This document shows, one piece after another, positions 57,622-64,000 of a stretch of 64,000 nucleotides of DNA (position 1 is the stretch's first letter; each line of letters opens with the position of its first letter). Under the pieces are notes generated by a model. The model saw only the letters and a list, made by a program, of their open reading frames with translations. It had not been told where the DNA came from and searched no databases. This DNA comes from an uncultured Pseudokineococcus sp. (lineage in GTDB: Bacteria; Actinomycetota; Actinomycetes; Actinomycetales; Quadrisphaeraceae): positions 1-64,000 of the forward strand of contig NZ_CANMAA010000008.1 in NCBI RefSeq assembly GCF_947495735.1, written 5' to 3'. Made by a program: the position numbers and the translations under genes.

Positions 57622-59159
57622 ACGAGCTCCTTGGTGTCGGGGCGACCGCCGCTGCGGTCGTCGTCGCGCGGGCCGCCGCGGCGGCCCCGCAGCAGGCGCG
57701 TGGTGAGGGGCAGCAGGACGACGACGGCGAAGGCGGCGAAGAGCACGCCCGAGATCGGTCGGGTGAGGAATCCGGTCGGGTCGCCGTCGAAGAGGAGCAG
57801 CGAGCGCCGCAGGTTGCTCTCCAGCAGCGAGCCCAGCACGAAGGCGAGCACGAGCGGGCCGGGGTCGAATCCCGCCTTCTTCATCAGGTAGCCCAGGACG
57901 CCGAAGGCGACGACGAGCCCGATGTCGAAGACGCTGCTGCGGACGGTGTAGACGCCGACCAGGGTCACCATCACGGTGATCGGGGCCAGGATCGCCCCCC
58001 GCACCTGCAGCACGCGGACGAAGATCCCGACCATGGGGATGCTCATGATGAGCAGCAGGATGTTGCCCACGTACATCGAGTTGATGACGCCCCAGAAGAG
58101 CTCGGGGTCCTCGTCCACCAGGCGGGGGCCCGGCGTCACCCCCTGGACGAGCAGGGCGCCGAAGATGACGGCCATCGTGGCGTTGGCGGGGATGCCGAGG
58201 GTCAGCAGCGGGATGAACGACGACGTGGCGGCGGCGTTGTTGGCCGTCTCCGGCGCGGCGACCCCCTCGATCGCGCCCTTGCCGAAGCGCTCTGGCGTCT
58301 TCGACCGCCTCTTCTCGAGCGCGTAGGCCGCCAGCGACGACAGGACCGCACCGCCGCCGGGGAGGATGCCGAGGACGAAGCCGATGACCGACCCCCGGCC
58401 GATGGCCCCGCTCGCCTGGCGCATGTCCGCACGGTCGGGCCAGACGCGCGTCAGCGTCGGGGGCGCCTGCACGCGGCGGTGGCGCTCCTCGAGCGCGTGG
58501 AGGATCTCCCCCAGGCCGAAGAGCCCCATGGCGATGGGCACGAAGTCGATGCCGTCGGCGAGGTTGAGGTCGCCGAAGGTGAAGCGCTGAGCCCCGGTGA
58601 AGCCGTCGCGGCCCACGGTGGCGAGCAGGAGGCCGACGCAGGCCGCCGCCAGGGCCTTCACGCGGCCCCCTCCGCTGACCGTGGCCACCAGCAGGATGCC
58701 CAGGAGCGCCAGGGCGGTGTACTCCGGCGGACCGAAGTCGAGGGCGAAGGAGGCCACGACCGGGGCGACGAAGGACAGCGCGACGATGGAGACGGTCCCG
58801 CCGACGAAGCTGCCGATGGCGGCGATGCCGAGGGCCTTGCCGGCGCGGCCCTGGCAGGCCATCGCGTAGCCGTCGAAGACCGTCACCACGGACGACGCCT
58901 CGCCGGGCAGGCGCAGCAGGACCGACGTGATGGTGCCGCCGTACTGGGCCCCGTAGAAGATGCCGGCCAGCATGATCACCGACGTCACGGGCTCGAGCCC
59001 GATGGTCAGCGGCAGCAGGACGGCGATCGTCGCCGCCGGACCCAGGCCGGGCAGGACCCCGATGAGCATGCCGACGACGACGCCGACCAGGCAGTAGAGC
59101 AGGTTCTGCGGCTCCAGCACGACGGCGAAGCCCTGCAGGACCGGGGTGAGCTGGTCCAC
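57618..59159 (-). CDS. tctA: Tripartite tricarboxylate transporter large permease
   Basis: A 513-residue TctA protein with about 12 helices. GVLPGLGPAATIAVLLPLTI, FYGAQYGGTITSVLLRLPGE, ALALLGILLVATVSG, GVAAPETANNAAATSSFIPL and TLGIPANATMAVIFGALLVQ are family hallmarks. It is the channel subunit of a sodium- or proton-driven carboxylate importer, working with TctB and TctC. GTG 59159 has GGAGG on the coding strand. Confidence 0.94.
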   Translation of the reverse strand: MDQLTPVLQGFAVVLEPQNLLYCLVGVVVGMLIGVLPGLGPAATIAVLLPLTIGLEPVTSVIMLAGIFYGAQYGGTITSVLLRLPGEASSVVTVFDGYAMACQGRAGKALGIAAIGSFVGGTVSIVALSFVAPVVASFALDFGPPEYTALALLGILLVATVSGGGRVKALAAACVGLLLATVGRDGFTGAQRFTFGDLNLADGIDFVPIAMGLFGLGEILHALEERHRRVQAPPTLTRVWPDRADMRQASGAIGRGSVIGFVLGILPGGGAVLSSLAAYALEKRRSKTPERFGKGAIEGVAAPETANNAAATSSFIPLLTLGIPANATMAVIFGALLVQGVTPGPRLVDEDPELFWGVINSMYVGNILLLIMSIPMVGIFVRVLQVRGAILAPITVMVTLVGVYTVRSSVFDIGLVVAFGVLGYLMKKAGFDPGPLVLAFVLGSLLESNLRRSLLLFDGDPTGFLTRPISGVLFAAFAVVVLLPLTTRLLRGRRGGPRDDDRSGGRPDTKELV

Positions 59160-59255
59160 TGGACCTCCTCCGCGTCAGCCCGTCGCGGGACGGCGGGCCG
59201 GGGGTGTGTGCCGGGCGGCGACGGACGTCACCGCGGGGTCGGTGCTCGTGGTGCG

Positions 59256-59891
59256 TCAGAACAGGTGGGGGACGCCGACGCCGAGCGCACCGACGAAGAC
59301 GGCGTAGAAGGCCGCGACGATGCCCAGGCTCACGAGCACCGAGGTGCGCCAGCCCTCGCCGCCCAGCCAGCGCAGCCACACGAAGCACAGCAGCGCGCCC
59401 GGGATCTCGAAGCCGATCCGACCGATGAGCGCGGTGAAGGCCACCATCGTGCCGATGCCGGCCACGACCCCCAGCGCCTCGCGGGGGAAGCGCTCGGCGT
59501 CGGCGGTGCGGCGGGCTCCGGCGACCAGCGCCAGGCCGAAGACGACCACGACCAGGCCCAGCGCGAAGGGCCACGTGCCGGCGCCTGGCTCGCGCGCGGA
59601 GCCGATGCCGAGGGCCAGGGAGCTGACGACCGTCGCGACGCCGAGGCCCGTGACGAGCACGGCCACGACGAGGTTGGCGACCGTGCCGGCCGGCGGTGGC
59701 GGCTCCTCGTCCAGCGGGGCGTCGGCGGCGTCGAGGGCCTCCTGCACCGTCGGCGTCTCGGGGACGTCCGACGGGTGGTCCCCGGCGTCCCGCTCCGTCC
59801 CCACGGCCGCCGCTTCCGCGCGCTGGTCCTCGGCCGGGGACGGGCGTCCCGCGGGCGTGCTCCCGGCACGCCCGGTCGTGCGACGGCTCAC
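59256..59891 (-). CDS. tctB: Tripartite tricarboxylate transporter small permease
   Basis: A 211-residue TctB protein with four helices after an extra Pro/Glu-rich N-terminus of about 65 residues (longer than usual). ANLVVAVLVTGLGVATVVSS, GAGTWPFALGLVVVVFGLAL and GFEIPGALLCFVWLRWLGGE are typical. The GTG start overlaps the tctC stop as GTGA; a 96-base gap separates it from tctA. Confidence 0.88.
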   Translation of the reverse strand: MSRRTTGRAGSTPAGRPSPAEDQRAEAAAVGTERDAGDHPSDVPETPTVQEALDAADAPLDEEPPPPAGTVANLVVAVLVTGLGVATVVSSLALGIGSAREPGAGTWPFALGLVVVVFGLALVAGARRTADAERFPREALGVVAGIGTMVAFTALIGRIGFEIPGALLCFVWLRWLGGEGWRTSVLVSLGIVAAFYAVFVGALGVGVPHLF

Positions 59892-60916
59892 TGCTCGCCG
59901 AGCTCGATCCCGTACTCGTCGGCCAGCGCGCCGTAGGAGGAGAGGTTCTCCGTCCAGGCGGTGGTGACCTCCTCGCCCGCGACCTCGTTCGGCACGAGCA
60001 GGCGGGAGGAGTTGAACTCCTGGTAGCTCGGGTCGGCGAAGGCGGCGTCGAAGGCGTCCCGGAGGGTGGAGACGGCCTCTTCGGGCGTCCCACCGGGGGC
60101 GACGACCGCGCGGGACTGCTGGACGACGGCGCTCGGGTAGCCGGCCTCCTCGGCGGTCGGCACGTCCGGGAAGCCTTCGTTGCGCTCGTCGGCGAAGGTC
60201 ACCAGGGGTGTGAGCTCGCCCGCCTCGATCTGCTCGGCGGCCTCGCCCAGCTGGACGGAGGCGATGTCCACCTGGCCACCGAGCACGGCGGTCAGCGTGG
60301 GCGACCCGCCGTCGAAGGGCACCGCGGTGCCCTCCACGCCGGCCTCCCCGAGCAGCAGCGCGGTGCTGAGCTGGCTCCCGGTGCCGACGCCCGTGGTGCC
60401 GTAGGACAGGGAGTCGCGCCCCGCGAGGTCGTCGACGGAGGTGATGCCCGAGTCCGCGGAGGTCACGAGGACGTAGTCGTCCTGCGAGATGCCGGTGACG
60501 ACGGTGTAGTCGGTGATGTCGACGGCCTCCTCCTCGCCGACGGCGAGGGGCGTGATGTAGGCCAGGCTCCCGACGAAGACCATGATCGTCTGGCCGTCCG
60601 GCTCGGCCTGCGCCAGCTGCTCCGCGGCGATGGCCCCGTTGGCGCCGGGCACGTTCTCCACGCTCACGGGGACGCCGAGCTCGTCGGAGGCGATGTCGGC
60701 GAGGGCGCGGCCGATGAGGTCGGTGCTGCCGCCCGGGTCCTGCCCGACGAGCATCGTCACCGGGCCGTCCGGGAAGGCCGCGCCGCCCTCGCCGGCGGTG
60801 GCGTCACCCCCGCCACCGCCGCCCCCGCCGACGTTGCCGCCGCATCCGGTGAGCGCGACGCCGAGCGCCGCGGTGGTCAGGGCAGCGGCTGCGCGCCGAG
60901 CGGTGGTCCAGGTCAT
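59888..60916 (-). CDS. tctC: Tripartite tricarboxylate transporter binding lipoprotein
   Basis: A 342-residue solute-binding protein. A signal peptide with the lipobox LTGC is followed by a glycine run and the TctC fold. GPVTMLVGQDPGGSTDLIGR is the conserved opening, with VPVSVENVPGANGAIAAEQL and LSYGTTGVGTGSQLSTALLL. It binds a di- or tricarboxylate outside the cell. Its neighbours (glucarate-type dehydratase and aldehyde dehydrogenase) suggest a hexaric acid. It is divergent from LysR. Confidence 0.93.
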   Translation of the reverse strand: MTWTTARRAAAALTTAALGVALTGCGGNVGGGGGGGGDATAGEGGAAFPDGPVTMLVGQDPGGSTDLIGRALADIASDELGVPVSVENVPGANGAIAAEQLAQAEPDGQTIMVFVGSLAYITPLAVGEEEAVDITDYTVVTGISQDDYVLVTSADSGITSVDDLAGRDSLSYGTTGVGTGSQLSTALLLGEAGVEGTAVPFDGGSPTLTAVLGGQVDIASVQLGEAAEQIEAGELTPLVTFADERNEGFPDVPTAEEAGYPSAVVQQSRAVVAPGGTPEEAVSTLRDAFDAAFADPSYQEFNSSRLLVPNEVAGEEVTTAWTENLSSYGALADEYGIELGEQ

Positions 60917-61009
60917 GTCGTCCTCCTCGTCGAGAGCGTCCTGGCCGCCCCTCCGCGACCGGCGGCCGGGGTGCCGAGCGCGAGGCTAGGCAGCGGGACC
61001 GATGCTCGT

Positions 61010-61029
61010 CCATGAGCGATGGGGCATGG
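61010..61029. promoter_or_regulatory. Palindrome CCATG-N10-CATGG, candidate LysR site
   Basis: CCATG (61010-61014) and CATGG (61025-61029) are symmetric around 10 bases, between the divergent tctC and LysR genes. Further right, TACCTT (61035-61040) lies nine bases before ATG 61050 and may be the -10 box of a leaderless lysR transcript. Confidence 0.4.
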
Positions 61030-61049
61030 TGCGATACCTTCGCGGCATC

Positions 61050-61976
61050 ATGCTCTCCCTCGACCAGGTCCGGTGCTTCGTCGCCGTCGCCGACGAGCTG
61101 CACTTCGGCCGCGCGGCGGCGGCGCTCCACATGACCCAGCCCCCGCTGAGCCGCGCGGTGCAGAAGCTCGAGCGCGTCGTGGGCGCGCAGCTGCTCGAGC
61201 GGGACAGCCGCCAGGTGCGCCTGACGCCGGCGGGCGAGGTCTTCCTCGTCGACGCCCGGCGCCTGCTCGACCTCGCCGGTACGGCTCCGGTGCTCGCGCG
61301 GCGCGTGGCCGAGGGCGCCCGCGGGGCGCTGCGCGTCGGCTTCACGGCGGCCTCGGCGTACCGCGTGCTCGGTGACGTCGTGGAGCGGTTGACGGCCTCG
61401 CTGCCCGAGGTGCACCTCGAGCTGTCCGAGATGGTCACGGGCGAGCAGGTCGCCGGCCTGCTGGGCGGCGACCTGGACCTCGGGCTCGCGCGCCCGCCCT
61501 TCGACCGCTCTGCCTTCGCCTCGCGGCTGCTGCGGCGCGAGCCCCTGCTGGTGGCGCTCCCGCTGGGGCACCCGCTCGCCGCGGGCGGTGACGCGGAGCG
61601 ACCGGGGGCGGAGGGGGCGGCGGAGCCGCTGGACCCCGAGGAGCTGGTCGACGAGCCGCTCGTGCAGTACTCGCCGGTGCGCGCCCGGTACTTCCACGAC
61701 CTCGTCCTCGCCTCGGTGCCCGTCCGGCACGACCGCGTCGTCCACACGGTGAGCCAGGTCCTCTCCGTGCTCCTGCTGGTGCAGGCGGGTCGCGGGGTCG
61801 CCGTGGTGCCCGAGTCGGCCCTCGCGCTCGGCCTCGAGGGCGTGGCTTACCGGCGCCTCCGGACCCGCCGCCCCGAGCCCGTGGAGGTGCACCTGCTGTG
61901 GGCGCGCGAGGCGGCGAACCCGGTCCTGCCGCGAGCGCTCGCCGCGCTGGCGGCCGTGCCGACCACCGGCGGCTGA
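61050..61976 (+). CDS. LysR family regulator of the sugar-acid locus
   Basis: A 308-residue LysR protein. The HTH is at residues about 1-60 (MLSLDQVRCFVAVADELHFG, RAAAALHMTQPPLSRAVQKL). The effector domain opens with GALRVGFTAASAYRVLGDVV. It lies between tctCBA and the dehydratase/dehydrogenase genes, so it probably activates both on binding the acid substrate. ATG 61050 (MLSLDQVRCF) is preferred over a start 16 codons upstream. Confidence 0.9.
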   Translation: MLSLDQVRCFVAVADELHFGRAAAALHMTQPPLSRAVQKLERVVGAQLLERDSRQVRLTPAGEVFLVDARRLLDLAGTAPVLARRVAEGARGALRVGFTAASAYRVLGDVVERLTASLPEVHLELSEMVTGEQVAGLLGGDLDLGLARPPFDRSAFASRLLRREPLLVALPLGHPLAAGGDAERPGAEGAAEPLDPEELVDEPLVQYSPVRARYFHDLVLASVPVRHDRVVHTVSQVLSVLLLVQAGRGVAVVPESALALGLEGVAYRRLRTRRPEPVEVHLLWAREAANPVLPRALAALAAVPTTGG

Positions 61977-62135
61977 GGACGGGCGTCCCGCAGCGCCCGC
62001 TCCAGCTCGCAGGCGATGCCCGCCGTGCATCGGTTCATGCCCAACGACTCTTGGACAGGCATCACCGGCCTGCCTAGCGTTCGCGGGGCGCCCGGTCCCG
62101 GGCGGCGAGGACCCCGATGCGAGGAGGCATCCTCC

Positions 62136-63077
62136 GTGCCCCAGCCCGCCCTGACACGCCGACCGGCGCTCTCGCCCCAGGACCTGAAGGCGCAGCTGCC
62201 GACGGGGCTGCTCTCCTTCCCCGTCACGCTCTTCGACGACCAGCTGCAGGTGGACGAGCCTCGCTACCGCGAGCACCTGGCGTGGCTGTCCGGGTACCCG
62301 GTCGCGGGCCTGTTCGCGGCGGGGGGGACGGGGGAGGGCTTCTCCATGTCGAGCTCGGAGGTCGACCGGGTCGTCCGCGCCGCCGTGGGCGAGGTCGCCG
62401 GTCGGGTGCCGGTCCTGGCGCCCGCCACGGGCAGCACCGTCAACGCCGTCGAGATGGCCCGGGCGGCGCAGGAAGCCGGCGCCAGCGGCCTCCTCCTCAT
62501 GCCGCCCTACCTCACCGAGGCCAGCCAGCAGGGTCTCGCCGACCACGTCAGCGCCGTGTGCGCGGCCAGCGACCTGGGCGTCGTCCTCTACAGCCGCGCC
62601 AACGCCGTGGTCGAGGCCGAGACGGTGGACCGCATCGCGGACCACAACCCCACGCTCGTCGGCCTGAAGGACGGTGTCGGCGACGTCGAGCGCATGACGC
62701 GCACGTACGCCCGCCTCGGCGACCGGCTCGTCTACGTGGGCGGCCTGCCCACGGCCGAGACCTTCGCCCTCCCGCTGCTCGAGCTCGGGGTCAGCACCTA
62801 CTCGTCGGCGATCTTCAACTTCGCGCCGGCCTGGGCCCTCGACTTCTTCGACGCCGTCCGTCGCCGCGACCGCGAGGGCGTGTACGCGCGCCTGAACGAC
62901 TTCGTCCTCCCCTACCTCGACATCCGCGACCGCCAGCGCGGCTACGCGGTGTCCATCATCAAGGCGGGGCTGACGGCCGCGGGCCGTGACGGCGGGCGCG
63001 TGCGCCCGCCCCTGACCGACCTCACCGAGACCGAGCGGGCCGAGCTCGCCGTCCTGGTGGGCAGGGTCGTGGACTGA
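62136..63077 (+). CDS. kdgD: 5-dehydro-4-deoxyglucarate dehydratase
   Basis: A 313-residue DHDPS-family TIM barrel of the KdgD type. [60 protein letters not shown], then [12 protein letters not shown] with the conserved Tyr and [13 protein letters not shown] with the Schiff-base Lys. It converts 5-keto-4-deoxyglucarate to 2-oxoglutarate semialdehyde, water and CO2. GTG 62136 has AGGAGG seven bases upstream. The next gene, an aldehyde dehydrogenase, completes the route to 2-oxoglutarate. Confidence 0.9.
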   Translation: MPQPALTRRPALSPQDLKAQLPTGLLSFPVTLFDDQLQVDEPRYREHLAWLSGYPVAGLFAAGGTGEGFSMSSSEVDRVVRAAVGEVAGRVPVLAPATGSTVNAVEMARAAQEAGASGLLLMPPYLTEASQQGLADHVSAVCAASDLGVVLYSRANAVVEAETVDRIADHNPTLVGLKDGVGDVERMTRTYARLGDRLVYVGGLPTAETFALPLLELGVSTYSSAIFNFAPAWALDFFDAVRRRDREGVYARLNDFVLPYLDIRDRQRGYAVSIIKAGLTAAGRDGGRVRPPLTDLTETERAELAVLVGRVVD

Positions 63078-63158
63078 CGCCCCGCCCCGCGCCACGCGCG
63101 GGCCCCGCACCGCACGGCACCACACCGCTTCCGCACGAACGGGCACCGAGGAGACGAC

Positions 63159-64000
63159 GTGACGACGACGCACGAGAGCACCGACGCCCCCGAGGAGCGC
63201 CTGACGGCGACGGGCTCCTCGCTCGTCGCCGGGGAGGAGGTGCGGGGTGACGCGGGCGAGCTGCGCGCGGTCGACCCGTCGACCGGCGAGCCGGTCGGCC
63301 CCGTCTTCGCCCTCGTCGGGACCGACGTCGTGGAGCGTGCGACGCGCGCTGCCGCGGACGCCTTCCCGGTCTACCGCGACCTCGAGCCCGCGGCCCGGGC
63401 CGCCTTCCTGCGCCGCGCCGCGGACGAGGTCGAGGCCGTCGGCGACGAGGTGGTGCGCCTCGCCGGCCTCGAGACGGGGCTGCCCGCCGGCCGCCTGGCT
63501 GGCGAGCTGGGGCGCACGGTCGGCCAGCTGCGCCTGTTCGCCGACGTCGTCGAGCAGGGCGACCACCTGCGGGCGCGCCTCGACACGGCGCAGCCGGACC
63601 GCACGCCCCTGCCCAGGCCGGACCTGCGCCTCGTCCACGTCCCGGTCGGGCCGGTCGCGGTCTTCGGGGCGAGCAACTTCCCGCTGGCCTTCTCCGTGGC
63701 CGGCGGTGACACCGCCGCCGCGCTCGCGGCGGGCTGCCCCGTGGTCGTCAAGGCCCACGGCGCCCACCCCGCGACGTCGGAGCTCGTCGGCCGGGCGGTG
63801 GCGCGGGCGGTCGCCGCCGAGGGCCTGCCCGGGGGCGTCTTCTCGCTCCTGTTCGGCCCGGGCACGGAGGTCGGCCAGGCGCTGGTCGCCGACCCGCGCA
63901 TCACGTCCGTGGGCTTCACCGGGTCGCGATCAGGCGGTCGGGCTCTCATGGCGGCCGCCGCGGCGCGGCCCGTGCCGATCCCCGTCCACGCCGAGATGTC
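63159..64000 (+). CDS. 2-oxoglutarate semialdehyde dehydrogenase (ALDH), 3' end cut off
   Basis: The window holds the first 280 residues of an NADP-type aldehyde dehydrogenase, open to the end. Visible: DPSTGEPVGPVFALV, DLEPAARAAFLRRAADEVEA, then VPVGPVAVFGASNFPLAFSV with the ALDH N-site, then AGCPVVVKAHGAHPATSELV. SVGFTGSRSGGRALM carries the GxTGS loop, and HAEMS holds the catalytic Glu. It should oxidise the semialdehyde made by KdgD to 2-oxoglutarate. The start is GTG 63159, preceded by GAGGAG. Confidence 0.9.
   Translation, partial: MTTTHESTDAPEERLTATGSSLVAGEEVRGDAGELRAVDPSTGEPVGPVFALVGTDVVERATRAAADAFPVYRDLEPAARAAFLRRAADEVEAVGDEVVRLAGLETGLPAGRLAGELGRTVGQLRLFADVVEQGDHLRARLDTAQPDRTPLPRPDLRLVHVPVGPVAVFGASNFPLAFSVAGGDTAAALAAGCPVVVKAHGAHPATSELVGRAVARAVAAEGLPGGVFSLLFGPGTEVGQALVADPRITSVGFTGSRSGGRALMAAAAARPVPIPVHAEM

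Noticed and set aside
1-64000. CRISPR array, phage genes or complete insertion sequence
   Set aside because: The repeats found are tandem minisatellites or palindromes without unique spacers, and no integrase, capsid or transposase gene is present.

Overview
This window is very GC-rich DNA from an actinobacterium, most likely of the Kineococcus/Quadrisphaera type (Kineosporiales or a close relative). The evidence is the codon bias, frequent GTG starts, 4-bp ATGA/GTGA gene overlaps, a mycothiol-type ArsC, an Asp23/AmaP operon, a DUF222-HNH gene behind a TCGAAC-N4-GTTCGA LexA box, and several leaderless starts. It carries about 66 protein genes, no rRNA or tRNA, no CRISPR array and no complete insertion sequence. 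The placement at genus level is inference.

Region 1 (1-9.05 kb) looks accessory. It holds three two-gene modules of toxin-antitoxin type (BrnT-like/RHH, DUF5615/DUF433, MazE/MazF-like), a stand-alone Clp-N domain protein coupled to a small HTH protein, stress-type regulators (HxlR, TetR, ECF sigma/anti-sigma), gene fragments and a small dispersed hairpin repeat.

Region 2 (9.05-23.9 kb): a ThuA/Gfo-Idh-MocA pair faces a secreted GH43 arabinanase across a LacI-type operator. Next come a SpoIIE-type phosphatase, a PAS-GGDEF protein, a GNAT enzyme, an arsenic locus (arsR divergent from acr3-arsC with twin operators), lipid and carbohydrate enzymes, and a flavin disulfide reductase.

Region 3 (23.9-31.4 kb): a desaturase, a membrane GGDEF protein behind a FliA-like leaderless promoter, a GH13 glucosidase, a VSR-like nuclease gene bracketed by two nearly identical 40-bp palindromic sequences, and a photolyase-like protein whose two domains appear in circularly permuted order, followed by a DUF2256/DUF3253 protein.

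Region 4 (31.6-49.9 kb): TetR and a six-gene Asp23/Gls24-AmaP envelope operon, a GntP permease that seems to start at CTG, OsmC, a subtilase with a Trp-every-fifth-residue tail, a two-gene c-di-GMP operon (GGDEF-EAL and GGDEF) behind another FliA-like promoter, a sugar isomerase, an AEC transporter, TrmH plus cardiolipin synthase, a hydrolase and MscS.

Region 5 (49.9-64 kb): a molybdate operon (mop-type regulator, modA, modB, modC), DoxX, a LexA-boxed DUF222-HNH gene, DUF427, and a sugar-acid locus. In that locus a tripartite tricarboxylate transporter (tctCBA) with UspA diverges from LysR, a 5-dehydro-4-deoxyglucarate dehydratase and an aldehyde dehydrogenase cut by the window end. Together these would import a glucarate-like acid and convert it to 2-oxoglutarate.
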